From positions 186,001 through 250,000 of the forward strand of contig UQLA01000001.1 of assembly GCA_900541745.1 (NCBI GenBank): DNA of 64,000 nucleotides. The letters are read 5' to 3'. Shown here piece after piece: positions 25,702 through 34,435 of this stretch. This stretch comes from an uncultured Collinsella sp. GTDB taxonomy: Bacteria > Actinomycetota > Coriobacteriia > Coriobacteriales > Coriobacteriaceae. The position numbers and the translations under genes were made by a program. Below the pieces are notes generated by a model. That model worked only from the letters and a program-made list of their open reading frames with translations. It searched no databases and was not told the DNA's origin. How positions within the stretch are numbered: the first letter of the stretch is position 1; each line of letters begins with the position of its first letter.

Positions 25702-27087
25702 ATGACGGATCAGGAAACGCCCGAGCGCGTGCACGTGACGGCCGACGATATCGAGGCCGCCAACGACCTTATCGACTTTATCGAGGCATGTCCCAGCATG
25801 TTCCATACGGCGGCGACCATTATGGCCGAGCTCGACGAGGCGGGCTTTACCTACCTGCCCGAGAACGCGGCGTGGGACATCGAGCCGGGCGGGCGTTATT
25901 ACACGCAGCGCAACACCTCGAGCGTTGTTGCCTTTAAGGTGGGCGAGGACCTGGCCGCGACGTGGGGCGAGGACGGCGTTGCCGGCGACTATCATTTTCA
26001 ACTGACGGCGTCGCACAGCGATTCGCCGACGTTTAAGGTCAAGGCCGTGCCCGAGCTTGACGGCGCGGGCGAGACGCTGCGCCTGAACACCGAGGCCTAC
26101 GGCGGTATGATCGACTACACCTGGTTCGATCGCCCGCTGGCGCTCGCGGGCCGCGTGTTGGTGCGCGAGGGCGACCGTATCGAGAGTCGTTTGCTTGTCA
26201 CCGAGCGCGAGGTCGCTATCATTCCGAGCCTTGCCATCCACATGAACCGCGGCGTTAACGAGGGCTTTGCTCCCAACCGAGCCGTCGACCTGTGCCCGCT
26301 CATCAGCGCTGGCGAGCTTAAGCAGGGTGACTTCGATGCCCTGATTGCCGACGAGCTGGATGTTGAGCCCGAGCAGATCCTGGGTCGCGACCTGTTCCTG
26401 GTCAATCGTCAGGATGCGCGCATTTGGGGCTGGGCCGACGAGTTTATCTCGACGCGCAAGTTTGATGATCTGGCCTGCGCCTATACCTCGCTACAGGCAT
26501 TTTTGGGCGCCGAGAACGCGCACGACGTCTCGGTCTTCTGCTGCTTCGATAACGAGGAGGTTGGCTCCGAGACCAAGCAGGGCGCCATGTCGACGTTCTT
26601 GGCCGATGCGCTGCGCCGTATCAACGGATCGCTGGGCTTTGACGACGAGTCGTATCATCGCGCCCTTGCCGCCTCGATGCTTGTAAGCTGCGACAATGCA
26701 CATGCCGTGCATCCCAACCACGCCGAGAAGTGCGATGCCCGCAACCAGGTCGTGCTCAACGGCGGCATCGTTATCAAGGAAGCTGCCAACCAGCACTACT
26801 GCACCGATGCCTTTAGCCGCGCGGTGTTCCAGGCCATCTGCGACGACGCCGACGTGCCCACGCAGGCCTTCGCCAACAAGAGCGATATGGCGGGTGGCTC
26901 CACGCTCGGCAATCTGTCCAATATGCAGGCGAGCATGCACGCCGTGGATGTGGGTCTGCCGCAGCTTGCCATGCACTCAAGCTACGAGACCGGCGGCGTG
27001 CGCGACGTGATGTACGCTATCCGCGCCCTCACCGCCTTCTACGAGCGCAACCTAACCATCAACGGAGCCGAAAGCGTGGGGCTCTAA
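25702..27087 (+). CDS. M18 family aminopeptidase
   Basis: A 461-aa cytosolic di-zinc aminopeptidase of family M18 (aspartyl aminopeptidase/ApeB type). Metal ligands and the catalytic region appear as TASHSDSPTFKVK (His near residue 100), FDNEEVGSETKQGA (Asp and Glu near 285), SCDNAHAVHPNH, and a C-terminal LPQLAMHSSYETGG with the last His. ATG 25702 follows AAGGGGAGAG; upstream sequence in the same frame lacks similarity. It likely trims acidic or neutral N-terminal residues from peptides. It is divergent from the Ntn hydrolase, with about 160 bp between their starts. Confidence 0.92.
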   Translation: MTDQETPERVHVTADDIEAANDLIDFIEACPSMFHTAATIMAELDEAGFTYLPENAAWDIEPGGRYYTQRNTSSVVAFKVGEDLAATWGEDGVAGDYHFQLTASHSDSPTFKVKAVPELDGAGETLRLNTEAYGGMIDYTWFDRPLALAGRVLVREGDRIESRLLVTEREVAIIPSLAIHMNRGVNEGFAPNRAVDLCPLISAGELKQGDFDALIADELDVEPEQILGRDLFLVNRQDARIWGWADEFISTRKFDDLACAYTSLQAFLGAENAHDVSVFCCFDNEEVGSETKQGAMSTFLADALRRINGSLGFDDESYHRALAASMLVSCDNAHAVHPNHAEKCDARNQVVLNGGIVIKEAANQHYCTDAFSRAVFQAICDDADVPTQAFANKSDMAGGSTLGNLSNMQASMHAVDVGLPQLAMHSSYETGGVRDVMYAIRALTAFYERNLTINGAESVGL

Positions 27088-27128
27088 AAACCTGCCAAAA
27101 AGGGACAGGTTTATTTTGCCAGGTTTTA
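27087..27128. repeat. GGGACAG palindrome after M18 peptidase
   Basis: AAAACCTGCCAAAAAGGGAC and AGGTTTATTTTGCCAGGTTTT overlap the M18 stop codon. Same sequence as 29361 and 43001, except that GCC replaces GGC in the right arm, creating a mismatch. Confidence 0.6.
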
Positions 27129-27174
27129 TCTGGGCAAATGCAAAGGATGAAACCGAACTAGATTGGTGATGCGT

Positions 27175-27210
27175 AGCCGCCGAGGTGCAATGTGCCTCGG
27201 CGGCTTTTTG
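27175..27210 (+). terminator. Strong intrinsic terminator
   Basis: AGCCGCCGAGG (27175-27185) and CCTCGGCGGCT (27195-27205) form a perfect 11-bp stem followed by TTTTT. It ends the aminopeptidase transcript. Confidence 0.9.
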
Positions 27211-27305
27211 TGCACGGAGCACGGCTAATACTAATTAATTGCTATACATGCTTTACGTATCCACCATAGTGTTTTATGATAATTCTGAAGTATTAAGGAG
27301 GGGTC

Positions 27306-27686
27306 ATGACCACAACAGCCGCTCAAATCAACGTACGTCTTGATGCCGATCTTAAAAGGAGCGGCGACGCTGCTCTCTCCAGGGCCGGTATGACGCCGAG
27401 CCAAGCGGTGCGAGCGCTCTGGCAGCTTGCAGCGTCGCTGGCCGATCGTCCCGGTGCGCTCGAGGATATCCTGCTGCCCAGTCGTGCCCGGGCGGAACAG
27501 CGCGAGCGCGAAAAGGCCGCCAAACGTAAACTCGAGCTCATGGATCAGGGATCGAAGCTGTTCGCTGCCGCTTGCCGTGAGTCGGGAATCGATATGGTCA
27601 GGGCTCAGCCATCGGACGACGAAGAGCTCAAACGGAATGCATATGCGGATCGCTATGGCGAGGAGATGAGCTGGCTCTATGAGTGA
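27306..27686 (+). CDS. RelB/DinJ-type ribbon-helix-helix antitoxin
   Basis: A 126-aa protein starting with a ribbon-helix-helix (TTTAAQINVRLDADLKRSGD followed by ALSRAGMTPSQAVRALWQLA), the DNA-binding and dimerising fold of RelB/DinJ antitoxins. A charged helix (SRARAEQREREKAAKRKLEL) and a C-terminal tail follow, the latter probably contacting the toxin. ATG 27306 is preceded by AAGGAGGGG. It overlaps the PIN gene by eight bases, the usual antitoxin-first arrangement. TATGATAATTC upstream at about 27270 is a plausible promoter -10 region that the protein could repress. The pairing of this antitoxin type with a PIN toxin rather than RelE/YafQ is less common. Confidence 0.85.
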   Translation: MTTTAAQINVRLDADLKRSGDAALSRAGMTPSQAVRALWQLAASLADRPGALEDILLPSRARAEQREREKAAKRKLELMDQGSKLFAAACRESGIDMVRAQPSDDEELKRNAYADRYGEEMSWLYE

Positions 27687-28173
27687 GGCTCTAAAGCGCA
27701 TCTTGGTTGACACCAACGTGTGGCTCGATTACTTCATTCCCTCACGACGTGGTCGTTCGGCGGCGATTGAGTTTTTACGCGATGCATGCACGGCGCAGGT
27801 GGATTTGCTGTATGCGGCGACATCGTCCAAAGACCTGTTCTATTTGATTTCAAGCGAACATAAGGCATGGTATCGGCGAGAGCATGGCTCACTATCCCAA
27901 GATGCCGCCGTGGCGGCGACATCACTTGCATGGGATTGCCTCGACGTGTTGTCGCAACTTGCCACGCCGGTACCCTGCGACCTGAGTGACATATGGATGG
28001 CGAGCAAGCAGCGTAATCTCCATAGCGATTACGAAGACGATTTAATCATTGCGGCAGCGATACGCTCCCAAGCAAATTTACTGGTCACCAACGATGTCAA
28101 GCTCTGTTCGCATGCGCCCGTCGCAGCAATGAACGTAGAAGATGCAAGAAGCTATCTAACAACGCTTAAATAG
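27679..28173 (+). CDS. PIN-domain toxin (VapC-like ribonuclease)
   Basis: A 164-aa PIN nuclease. Acidic active-site residues are seen in ILVDTNVWLDYF (Asp near residue 11), in a central Ser/Lys/Asp segment (SSKDLF), in the SDYEDDLIIAAA segment (near residue 118) and in LVTNDVKL near 138, as in VapC-type RNases that cleave tRNA or rRNA in a metal-dependent way. It is translated coupled to the RelB-like gene. The cellular RNA target cannot be predicted. Length is a little above the usual 130-140 aa. Confidence 0.88.
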   Translation: MSEALKRILVDTNVWLDYFIPSRRGRSAAIEFLRDACTAQVDLLYAATSSKDLFYLISSEHKAWYRREHGSLSQDAAVAATSLAWDCLDVLSQLATPVPCDLSDIWMASKQRNLHSDYEDDLIIAAAIRSQANLLVTNDVKLCSHAPVAAMNVEDARSYLTTLK

Positions 28174-28260
28174 CGCTAGACCCCTTTGGTCGAATAACGG
28201 TCAGCGAGAGCCCACAGGTAGGGCCGCGCCAGCAAAGCGCCGCAGGTCGAACAAAAGTCA

Positions 28261-28365
28261 GCGAGAGCCCGCCGTTTGAGCCAAGGTGCCGTGAAATGAA
28301 AAGGCGCTGACCTTCTGGTCGCGCCTTTGAAATTGAACGGCAGATTGGCCAAACGGCGGGCTCGC
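28261..28365. repeat. Nested inverted repeat after the PIN gene
   Basis: GCGAGAGCCCGCCGTTT (from 28261) pairs with AAACGGCGGGCTCGC (28351-28365), with small bulges; inside, AAAGGCG (about 28300) pairs with CGCCTTT near 28323. A direct repeat GTCAGCGAGAGCCC also occurs at about 28199 and 28257. No gene is supported in 28174-28405. Confidence 0.55.
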
Positions 28366-28376
28366 AGCGTCGGCTC

Positions 28377-28403
28377 ATTACGCCGTTTGTAAAACGGCGT
28401 AAT
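28377..28403. terminator. Hairpin between convergent PIN and dehydrogenase genes
   Basis: ATTACGCCGTTT (28377-28388) pairs with AAACGGCGTAAT (28392-28403) around a 3-nt loop, followed on the plus strand by TCTTAG. It lies just beyond the stop of the minus-strand dehydrogenase and may be used from both sides, though T-runs are poor. Confidence 0.55.
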
Positions 28404-28405
28404 TC

Positions 28406-29341
28406 TTAGTGTTCGATCCAGCAGCGCAGGGTCTCGCTGGCCTGCAGGTGACGCAGATTCTCCGCGGCGATGTCGACCACGTTATTGAGCGTGGCGGCTA
28501 GGTGGAACCAGCCGGAGACGTGCGGCGTGATGAGCATGTTAGGCGCATCCCACAGTGGGCTTGTCTCGGGTAGCGGCTCGGGGTCGGTGACGTCGACCGC
28601 GGTGCCGGCGAGACGTCCCGACTCCAGAGCGGCAACCAAGTCGTCGGCAACCACAAGATCGCCGCGGCCGCCGTTGGCAAAGAAGGCGCCCGGTTTCATC
28701 GCGGCGAAGAACTCGGCGTTTGCCAGGCCGCGGGTCTCGGGTGTGCTCGGCATAAAGGATGCGACGATGTCGGCCTCGGCCAGGCGCTCGGGCAGGGCGT
28801 CCATGCCGTCCATGTCCTCAAACACAATGGGGTAGACGAGCGGATGGCGCTTGATGCCGCGGACGTGCGCGCCCATGCTGCGGCAAAGCGTGGCAAAATG
28901 GCCGCCGATATCGCCTGCGCCCAGCACCAGCACGTTGGCGTTTTTGAGCGAGGTAACCGGCCCCAAATCCTCCCAGCGATGCTCGCGCTGCAGGTCCTGG
29001 TAGCCGGGCAGGCGCTTCATCATAGACAGCACCATGGCAAACATGTGCTCGCTTACTGCCTGGCCATAGGCGCCCACCGAGCAAGACAGTTTGGCATCGG
29101 CCGGCACGGTGCCGGCGGCCAAGTAATCGTCATAGCCAGCGGTCTGCAATTGCAACAGCTGGAGATGTTCGCATGCCGTGAGCATGTCAGGGTCGATGTT
29201 GCCCAAGATCACGTCGGCATCGGCGACCTGCTCGCGCGTGGCGGCGTCGGAGCTCGTGTAGATAAAGTCCTCGCCCGGAGCGCTCGACTCAAGAATTGTG
29301 CGATGACGGTCGTTGACGGGCAACAAAACCAGGATGTTCAC
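28406..29341 (-). CDS. D-2-hydroxyacid dehydrogenase
   Basis: A 311-aa NAD(P)-dependent dehydrogenase of the D-isomer-specific family, reducing 2-keto acids to D-2-hydroxyacids or the reverse. The Rossmann motif is VLGAGDIGGHFATLCRSMGA (near residue 145), the catalytic Arg lies in NGGRGDLV, the Glu in DPEPLPETSPLW and the His in TPHVSGW. GTG 29341 was chosen because GGAGAGGA lies just upstream and homologues begin near NILVLLPV; the longer frame reads through a palindromic repeat. The gene precedes no obvious partner. Substrate (lactate, hydroxyisocaproate, glycerate type) is not determinable. Confidence 0.9.
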   Translation of the reverse strand: MNILVLLPVNDRHRTILESSAPGEDFIYTSSDAATREQVADADVILGNIDPDMLTACEHLQLLQLQTAGYDDYLAAGTVPADAKLSCSVGAYGQAVSEHMFAMVLSMMKRLPGYQDLQREHRWEDLGPVTSLKNANVLVLGAGDIGGHFATLCRSMGAHVRGIKRHPLVYPIVFEDMDGMDALPERLAEADIVASFMPSTPETRGLANAEFFAAMKPGAFFANGGRGDLVVADDLVAALESGRLAGTAVDVTDPEPLPETSPLWDAPNMLITPHVSGWFHLAATLNNVVDIAAENLRHLQASETLRCWIEH

Positions 29342-29360
29342 AAGCAGTCCTCTCCGCTCG

Positions 29361-29400
29361 ACCTGCCAAAAAGGGACAGGTTTATTTTGGCAGGTTTTAT
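29361..29400. repeat. GGGACAG palindrome upstream of dehydrogenase
   Basis: ACCTGCCAAA (29361-29370) through GGCAGGT with GGGACAGGTTTATTTT between. It sits in the 5' leader of the dehydrogenase gene, right before its ribosome-binding site. Near-identical to 43001. Confidence 0.7.
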
Positions 29401-29416
29401 CAGACAAAACGCTCAA

Positions 29417-29462
29417 ACAAAAACGCCGGATGCAAGACGAGCGTGCCCGTCAGCATCCGGCG
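29417..29462 (-). terminator. Terminator after map
   Basis: CGCCGGATGC (29424-29433) pairs with GCATCCGGCG (29453-29462); on the minus strand the stem is followed by TTTTTGTTTG. It starts about 10 nt after the map stop codon. Confidence 0.85.
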
Positions 29463-29471
29463 CATCCACGG

Positions 29472-30359
29472 CTACCAGCTCAGCAGCTCGTAGCCGTCCT
29501 CGGTCACCACGAGCTGTACCTCGCACTGGGCCGAATCGCTGCCGTCCTTGGTGCGCACACACCAACCGTCACCCTTGCTAATCTTGATGTCGGGCGCTCC
29601 GGCATTGACCATGGGCTCAATGGTAAAGACCATGCCCGGAGCCATGATGGTGTCCACATCGGGTGCCTCGGTGGTAAAGCCCACAAACGGGTCCTCGTGG
29701 AACTCCTTACCGATGCCGTGCCCGCCGTACTCGCGCACAACGCTAAAGCCAGCGTCCTCGACCGTCTTTTGCACGGCCTCGGCCATAACGGACAGCGGCA
29801 GCCATGGCTTGACGGCAGCCAGGCCCGCCTCCACGCTGGCGCGGGTGACGTCGACCAGGCGCTGGCGCTCGGCCGAGACCTCGCCGATGCAGAACATGCG
29901 GCTCGAGTCGCTAAAGTAGCCGTCCAAGATCGTGGAACAGTCGACGTTGATGATGTCGCCCTCGTGCAGCACGTCCGTATCGCAGGGGATACCGTGGCAG
30001 ACCACATCGTTGATCGAGGTGCACACACTCTTGGGATAGCCCTCGTAGTTGAGGTCGGCCGGCGTGCCACCGTGCTCGACGGTGTAGTCGTAGATCATCT
30101 GGTCGATCTGGTTGGTGGTCATGCCCGCGGAGATATGCTCGCCCACATAATCGAGCACGCCCACGTTGATGGCTGCCGAGCGCTTGATGCCCTCGATATC
30201 GGCGGGCGTCTTGTAGAGCGTGCGGGGCAGAACCTCCCAGCCCTCTTCCCACAAGCGCTCGAGGCGCTCATCAAAGGCGCTATGGCATTTCTTGTATTTC
30301 TTACCGCTGCCGCACCAGCAGGCGTCGTTGCGGCCGGGTACGGGTCCGTTGTCAAACAT
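29472..30359 (-). CDS. map: Methionine aminopeptidase with N-terminal SEC-C zinc motif
   Basis: Removes the initiator methionine from nascent proteins. The 295-aa type I enzyme carries an N-terminal SEC-C motif (PGRNDACWCGSGKKYKKCH, residues about 8-26), which binds zinc and in some species helps ribosome association. The pita-bread metal ligands are seen in INVDCSTILDGYFSDSSRMF (two Asp), GGHGIGKEFHEDP (His), FTIEPMV (Glu) and CEVQLVV (Glu). The start MFDNGPVPGRND gives a normal SEC-C domain, with AAGGAAG before the ATG. It is monocistronic, unlike the ribosomal-operon map copy found in many bacteria. Confidence 0.94.
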   Translation of the reverse strand: MFDNGPVPGRNDACWCGSGKKYKKCHSAFDERLERLWEEGWEVLPRTLYKTPADIEGIKRSAAINVGVLDYVGEHISAGMTTNQIDQMIYDYTVEHGGTPADLNYEGYPKSVCTSINDVVCHGIPCDTDVLHEGDIINVDCSTILDGYFSDSSRMFCIGEVSAERQRLVDVTRASVEAGLAAVKPWLPLSVMAEAVQKTVEDAGFSVVREYGGHGIGKEFHEDPFVGFTTEAPDVDTIMAPGMVFTIEPMVNAGAPDIKISKGDGWCVRTKDGSDSAQCEVQLVVTEDGYELLSW

Positions 30360-30411
30360 GGCTAACTTCCTTTCATCCGCAGCTAGTATAGCCCACCCAC
30401 GCGTCCATAAA

Positions 30412-30478
30412 AGTTGCGGTGATATAGTTCCTATTTAAGCGTTTTAACAGCATAAATAGGAACTATATCACCGCAACT
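30412..30478. repeat. GTTGCGGTG palindrome, copy 4
   Basis: Arms 30412-30437 and 30453-30478 (AGTTGCGGTGATATAGTTCC...) are perfectly complementary around a 15-nt loop. It lies between the map start and the end of the radical SAM gene, where a terminator for the latter could equally fit. Confidence 0.8.
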
Positions 30479-30519
30479 GATGGGGCGGGATGGCGGGCAC
30501 TAGCTGCTGCGTGGTTTTG

Positions 30520-31296
30520 CTAGTAGCTCACCTGGCAGGGGATGCCGAGGGCTTGGACGCGCGCGGCAATGGCGTCGAGCACCTCAGGCGCCGCTTTGGC
30601 AAGGCCAGCGATCGGTGTCTCGCGCGCCACCGTGTAAATGGTTGCTTCTTGTGGACGAATGCGCTCAAGCGCCGCGAGCCAGGGGGCAACGTACTCCTCG
30701 CCGGTGTTGTCGATGAGCTTGCCCCGGTACTCGCCGCTCAAAAACATCGTCTGGATAATGGCATGACCGTTAAAGCTCGCGAACGTCTCGATCTGGTGCT
30801 CTACATCGTAGGGGCCAACGGGTTGATCGAGCAGCTGGATAAATGCCGGGTCGACCGTATCGAGCTTGAGGATGTTGTCGTCGACCATCATGAGCGCGTC
30901 GTGTACCTGGGGACGGTCGGCGCGCGTGCCGTTGGAGAGCACGGCGATCTTGGAGTTTGGGGCAAACTCGTCGCGCAGCGCGACAGCGCCGGCGATGGCC
31001 TGCGGAAACTCCGGTGCGGCGGTGGGCTCGCCGTTGCCTGCGAAGGTGATCACATCGGGGAGCTCGCCTTCGGCTGCCATCTCTCGCAGCTTTGCCTCGA
31101 GCGCGTCGAGTACCACGGCAGCTGTGTTGTACGGCTCATGGCAGGGGCGCTCGGCGTTGAGGCCGTTTTCGCAGTAAATGCAGTCGAACGTGCAGATTTT
31201 GCCGCTGGCCGGCATCATGTTGACGCCGAGCGAGAGACCAAGGCGCCGGCTGCGAACGGGCCCAAAGATGGGGCTGGCATTCAAAAACGTAGACAT
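30520..31296 (-). CDS. Radical SAM protein of unknown substrate
   Basis: A 258-aa radical SAM enzyme with the 4Fe-4S motif CTFDCIYC (CX3CX2C) at about residue 35 and the GNGEPT strand near residue 85, a variant of the GGEP SAM-binding motif. The core covers most of the protein, with a short C-terminal extension lacking extra Cys clusters. ATG 31296 was chosen because TTGAGGAG lies nine bases before it and homologues begin near FLNASPIFGPVRSRRLG. That start pattern matches a group of small Fe-S oxidoreductases (COG0731-like) with no assigned substrate. The neighbours do not help to identify its pathway. Confidence 0.82.
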   Translation of the reverse strand: MSTFLNASPIFGPVRSRRLGLSLGVNMMPASGKICTFDCIYCENGLNAERPCHEPYNTAAVVLDALEAKLREMAAEGELPDVITFAGNGEPTAAPEFPQAIAGAVALRDEFAPNSKIAVLSNGTRADRPQVHDALMMVDDNILKLDTVDPAFIQLLDQPVGPYDVEHQIETFASFNGHAIIQTMFLSGEYRGKLIDNTGEEYVAPWLAALERIRPQEATIYTVARETPIAGLAKAAPEVLDAIAARVQALGIPCQVSY

Positions 31297-31521
31297 AGGC
31301 ATATGCTCCTCAAGACAATTAACCTTAAGCATAGCATCGGCTCCAACGTATGGTCCGGGCTTGTGCTTTGCAGGTTTCGTTTTTTAACTCTGCCTTCGAT
31401 GCCGCGTCATGAAAAGCCTCGGGTCGGGTACAGTTAATCTGTTAACAAGGCGTAAGGCAATGCGGGTCCATCTAGCCGTACCGACGTGTAACTGGATGGG
31501 CGTTGACGATGGGAACACAGT

Positions 31522-32328
31522 ATGGATTTTACGGTCGAGAATGCGGGCACCACGATTGCCTGCCGCGAGTATGCCGGCCCGGTTGCATCGTCCGATGCAC
31601 CCGCCTTGGTATGCGTGCACGGTGCGTGCGTCGACGGCGTCTTTTTTGATGCCATCGCCCGCGAGCTCGCCCGTGACTGTCGCGTCATTGCCTTCGACCG
31701 CCGCGGTTGCGGCGAGAGCGGCGACGCTGCAGACGGACGCTACGACCTCGCCGCCCAGGCCGCCGACCTGCAGGCTGTTATCGAGCATATTGGCGCTCCG
31801 GCAAACGTGCTCGCGCACAGTGCCGGTACGTTGGTGGCCCTGGAGCTTCTCCGTGCAAACCCCGCCATAATCTCGCGTGCGATTCTGCATGAACCCGCCG
31901 TGACGGATGAGGGCGCCGGCCTGGGCGCGGCCCCGGTTTTGCTCGAGATGATTGCCGCGGGAAAGGTCTCCAGGGCATTACGGGCCTTCCTGGGCGCCAT
32001 CGGCGATTCGGACCCTGAGGCCCCCAAGATAACCGAGGCAGAAGCCAAGCATGCCCTGCGCAACGGCCGCAGTTTCATGGCGAACGAATACGGGATTACT
32101 ATGACCTGCGTTCCCGATTGGGATAGCGTTCGCGCGTCGAAAACGGTGGCCGCCGTGCTTTTGGGCGAGCTCTCGATTGGCACGCCCCGCGAGGCGGGCA
32201 CGAGGATGGCGGCTGAGCTTTTGGACTGTCCGCTCGTAATGGTTCCCGGCGCGCACAACGGCCTGCGCGATCGCCCGGCAGCGGCTGCCCAGACTGTCCG
32301 TGGCATCCTGGAGCTCTCGCAGCCGTAA
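31522..32328 (+). CDS. Alpha/beta hydrolase
   Basis: A 268-aa alpha/beta-hydrolase. The oxyanion strand is CVHGACVDG, the nucleophile elbow LAHSAGTLVAL (Ser near residue 95, G-x-S-x-G relaxed to HSAGT), and the catalytic His is in VPGAHNGLRDRP near the end. FDRRGCGESGD after strand 4 is typical of the epoxide-hydrolase/lipase group. A cytosolic esterase or lactonase is plausible; no substrate can be named. The gene stands alone between the radical SAM gene (divergent) and the signalling protein. Confidence 0.85.
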   Translation: MDFTVENAGTTIACREYAGPVASSDAPALVCVHGACVDGVFFDAIARELARDCRVIAFDRRGCGESGDAADGRYDLAAQAADLQAVIEHIGAPANVLAHSAGTLVALELLRANPAIISRAILHEPAVTDEGAGLGAAPVLLEMIAAGKVSRALRAFLGAIGDSDPEAPKITEAEAKHALRNGRSFMANEYGITMTCVPDWDSVRASKTVAAVLLGELSIGTPREAGTRMAAELLDCPLVMVPGAHNGLRDRPAAAAQTVRGILELSQP

Positions 32329-32530
32329 AAATCAAAACAGCCTTCACCCGCAAACGTTTCGGCCGTGTTAACAAATGTGCTCAAAACCTCACGTCTGCGG
32401 CTTCAATTGCACCGTCTGCCAACTCATAAAAATGTAACAGCATTCACGTGCTTACCTGCACCGGCAAGGTGTTACCCTTGTAACATTTGGAACCCACCGC
32501 TACCATGCGAAACTATCGAAAGGGCCCCAT

Positions 32531-34411
32531 ATGCTCAATAATCACGAGGCCAATCTAACCGACGAGGAGGCTGCCGCCGAGGTCGCCCGCGTCGCGCAGA
32601 CCTACCCCGTGGTGCGTTTGCTGTCGGCCGACCAGATTAAGAGCGAGCCTAACTGCTTGCTCGCCGGCGATCGCTGCCCTTGTCTGCGTCAGTCGAGTCT
32701 TGAGGCCTTGGCAGATTCGGGTGAGGTGTCGGAGCAACTGCTCAACGATGGTGTTGAGTACCGCGCCCGTCTGCGCCCTCTAAAGGTCGAGGGTGAGCCT
32801 CACGTCTTGCTGATGGTGCGTCCGATTGATGAGCAAGAGGCCACAGAAGAGGACCTTGTCTACACCGACGTGCTGACGGGCGTGCGCAATCGCCGATATT
32901 ACGAGGAAAAGCTCCGTAGCGCCCGCATGAAGGCCGGCGTGGCGGTGATCGACCTTGATGATTTTAGGGTCTTCAACGATATGTGTGGCCATCATGCCGG
33001 CGATCTTGCACTCGGTGCTGTGGCGACAGCCATACGCAGCGGAATTCGTTCGACTGACGAACTTGTGCGCTATGGCTGCGACAAGTTTGTGGCTGTCATG
33101 TCCAATATCTCCTCCGATGACTTCGCCCGTCGCCTGCGTCAGGTATCCGATGCCGTTCATTCCACGATTGTTCCGGGCTATGAGTACGCGAGCCTGACGG
33201 CGTGCGTTGGTGGCGTTCGCATTCATGGCGAGACGGTTGATGAGGGCGTTGGCCGCGCCGTCCAGTTACTGAGCCGCGCTAAGGCAAAAGCTGGTACGGT
33301 CGTGACCGATGCCGATTCCATCGAGGCCTTCCAAAGCGAAAAGCCTTTGGTGCTTATTGTCGATGACTCCGAGATGAACCGAGCCATTCTCAGCGAGATG
33401 CTCAAGGACGAGTATTGCATCCTCGAGGCCGACCACGGTCGTGCGGCGCTCGACATGGTCGACCGCTATGGCGATGAGTTGTCGCTCGTGCTGCTGGATA
33501 TTGTCATGCCGGGCGTAAGCGGCTTTGAGGTGCTGGCCGATCTGTCGCGCCGATCGGTTAGTGACAATCTGCCCGTCATCATGATTTCGAGCGAAGATTC
33601 CGATGATATGGTTCTGCGCGCGTACGAGCTGGGCGCCTCGGACTATATCAACCGCCCGTTTGACTCCCGTGTCGTGCGCCGCCGTGTAAGCAACACCATC
33701 CGCCTATACGCCAAGCAGCGCCGCCTGACGAACCTGCTGTCCCAGCAGTACAACGAGCGCGTCAAGAACAGTCGCATGCTCATCGACATCATGGCCGGCG
33801 TCATGGAGCTTCGTAACGGCGAGAGCGGCAGGCACGTTACGAATATCGAAAAGCTGACCGAGCTGCTGCTTGGCTGTCTGGTCCAGCGTAGCGGCACGAT
33901 CTCCCTCGACAATGAGGAACGCTCCACGATCGCCCTGGCTTCGGCGCTGCACGATATCGGCAAGATGTCGATTGACGATGCGATTCTCAACAAGCCCGGA
34001 CGCCTTACGCCCGAGGAGTTCGAGATTATGAAGACGCATACCACGATCGGCGCCGACATGCTGCGTGAGCTGGGCCGCCATCACGCCGGCAATGCGCTTA
34101 TGGAATATGCGTACCAGATTGCGCGTTGGCACCACGAGCGCTGGGACGGCAAGGGTTATCCCGATGGCCTTAAGGGCGACGAAATTCCCATTGCCGCACA
34201 GGTGGTTTCGGTGGCCGACGTGTACGATGCCCTGACGAGCGTGCGCGTGTACAAGGACGCTATCCCGCACGAGGAAGCGATCAAGATGATTCTGGACGGT
34301 AAGTGCGGCACTTTTAACCCGTTGCTGCTCGACTGTTTGCTCGAGGTGCAAGACCAAATTGCCGAGACATTGGCACGCCCCGCCGATGTCGTCGCGTTTC
34401 CTACGATTTAG
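32531..34411 (+). CDS. Signalling protein: degenerate GGDEF, receiver and HD-GYP domains
   Basis: A 626-aa cytoplasmic protein. Residues 1-100 form a PAS-like start with a Cys cluster (CLLAGDRCPCLRQSS). A GGDEF domain follows (about 105-265), whose signature is YGCDKF instead of GGDEF, so it is probably catalytically dead and may bind nucleotide. A receiver domain spans about 272-395, with the phospho-Asp in LVLLDIVMPG. An HD-GYP phosphodiesterase domain runs from about 405 to the end (HDIGKMSIDDAILNKPG, HHERWDGKGYPDGLKG). It likely hydrolyses cyclic-di-GMP in response to phosphorylation. It is followed 24 nt later by an HPt gene, pointing to a phosphorelay; the histidine kinase is not in the window. 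Confidence 0.92.
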   Translation: MLNNHEANLTDEEAAAEVARVAQTYPVVRLLSADQIKSEPNCLLAGDRCPCLRQSSLEALADSGEVSEQLLNDGVEYRARLRPLKVEGEPHVLLMVRPIDEQEATEEDLVYTDVLTGVRNRRYYEEKLRSARMKAGVAVIDLDDFRVFNDMCGHHAGDLALGAVATAIRSGIRSTDELVRYGCDKFVAVMSNISSDDFARRLRQVSDAVHSTIVPGYEYASLTACVGGVRIHGETVDEGVGRAVQLLSRAKAKAGTVVTDADSIEAFQSEKPLVLIVDDSEMNRAILSEMLKDEYCILEADHGRAALDMVDRYGDELSLVLLDIVMPGVSGFEVLADLSRRSVSDNLPVIMISSEDSDDMVLRAYELGASDYINRPFDSRVVRRRVSNTIRLYAKQRRLTNLLSQQYNERVKNSRMLIDIMAGVMELRNGESGRHVTNIEKLTELLLGCLVQRSGTISLDNEERSTIALASALHDIGKMSIDDAILNKPGRLTPEEFEIMKTHTTIGADMLRELGRHHAGNALMEYAYQIARWHHERWDGKGYPDGLKGDEIPIAAQVVSVADVYDALTSVRVYKDAIPHEEAIKMILDGKCGTFNPLLLDCLLEVQDQIAETLARPADVVAFPTI

Positions 34412-34435
34412 TTTGACCAAAGGAGTTTTTAATCC

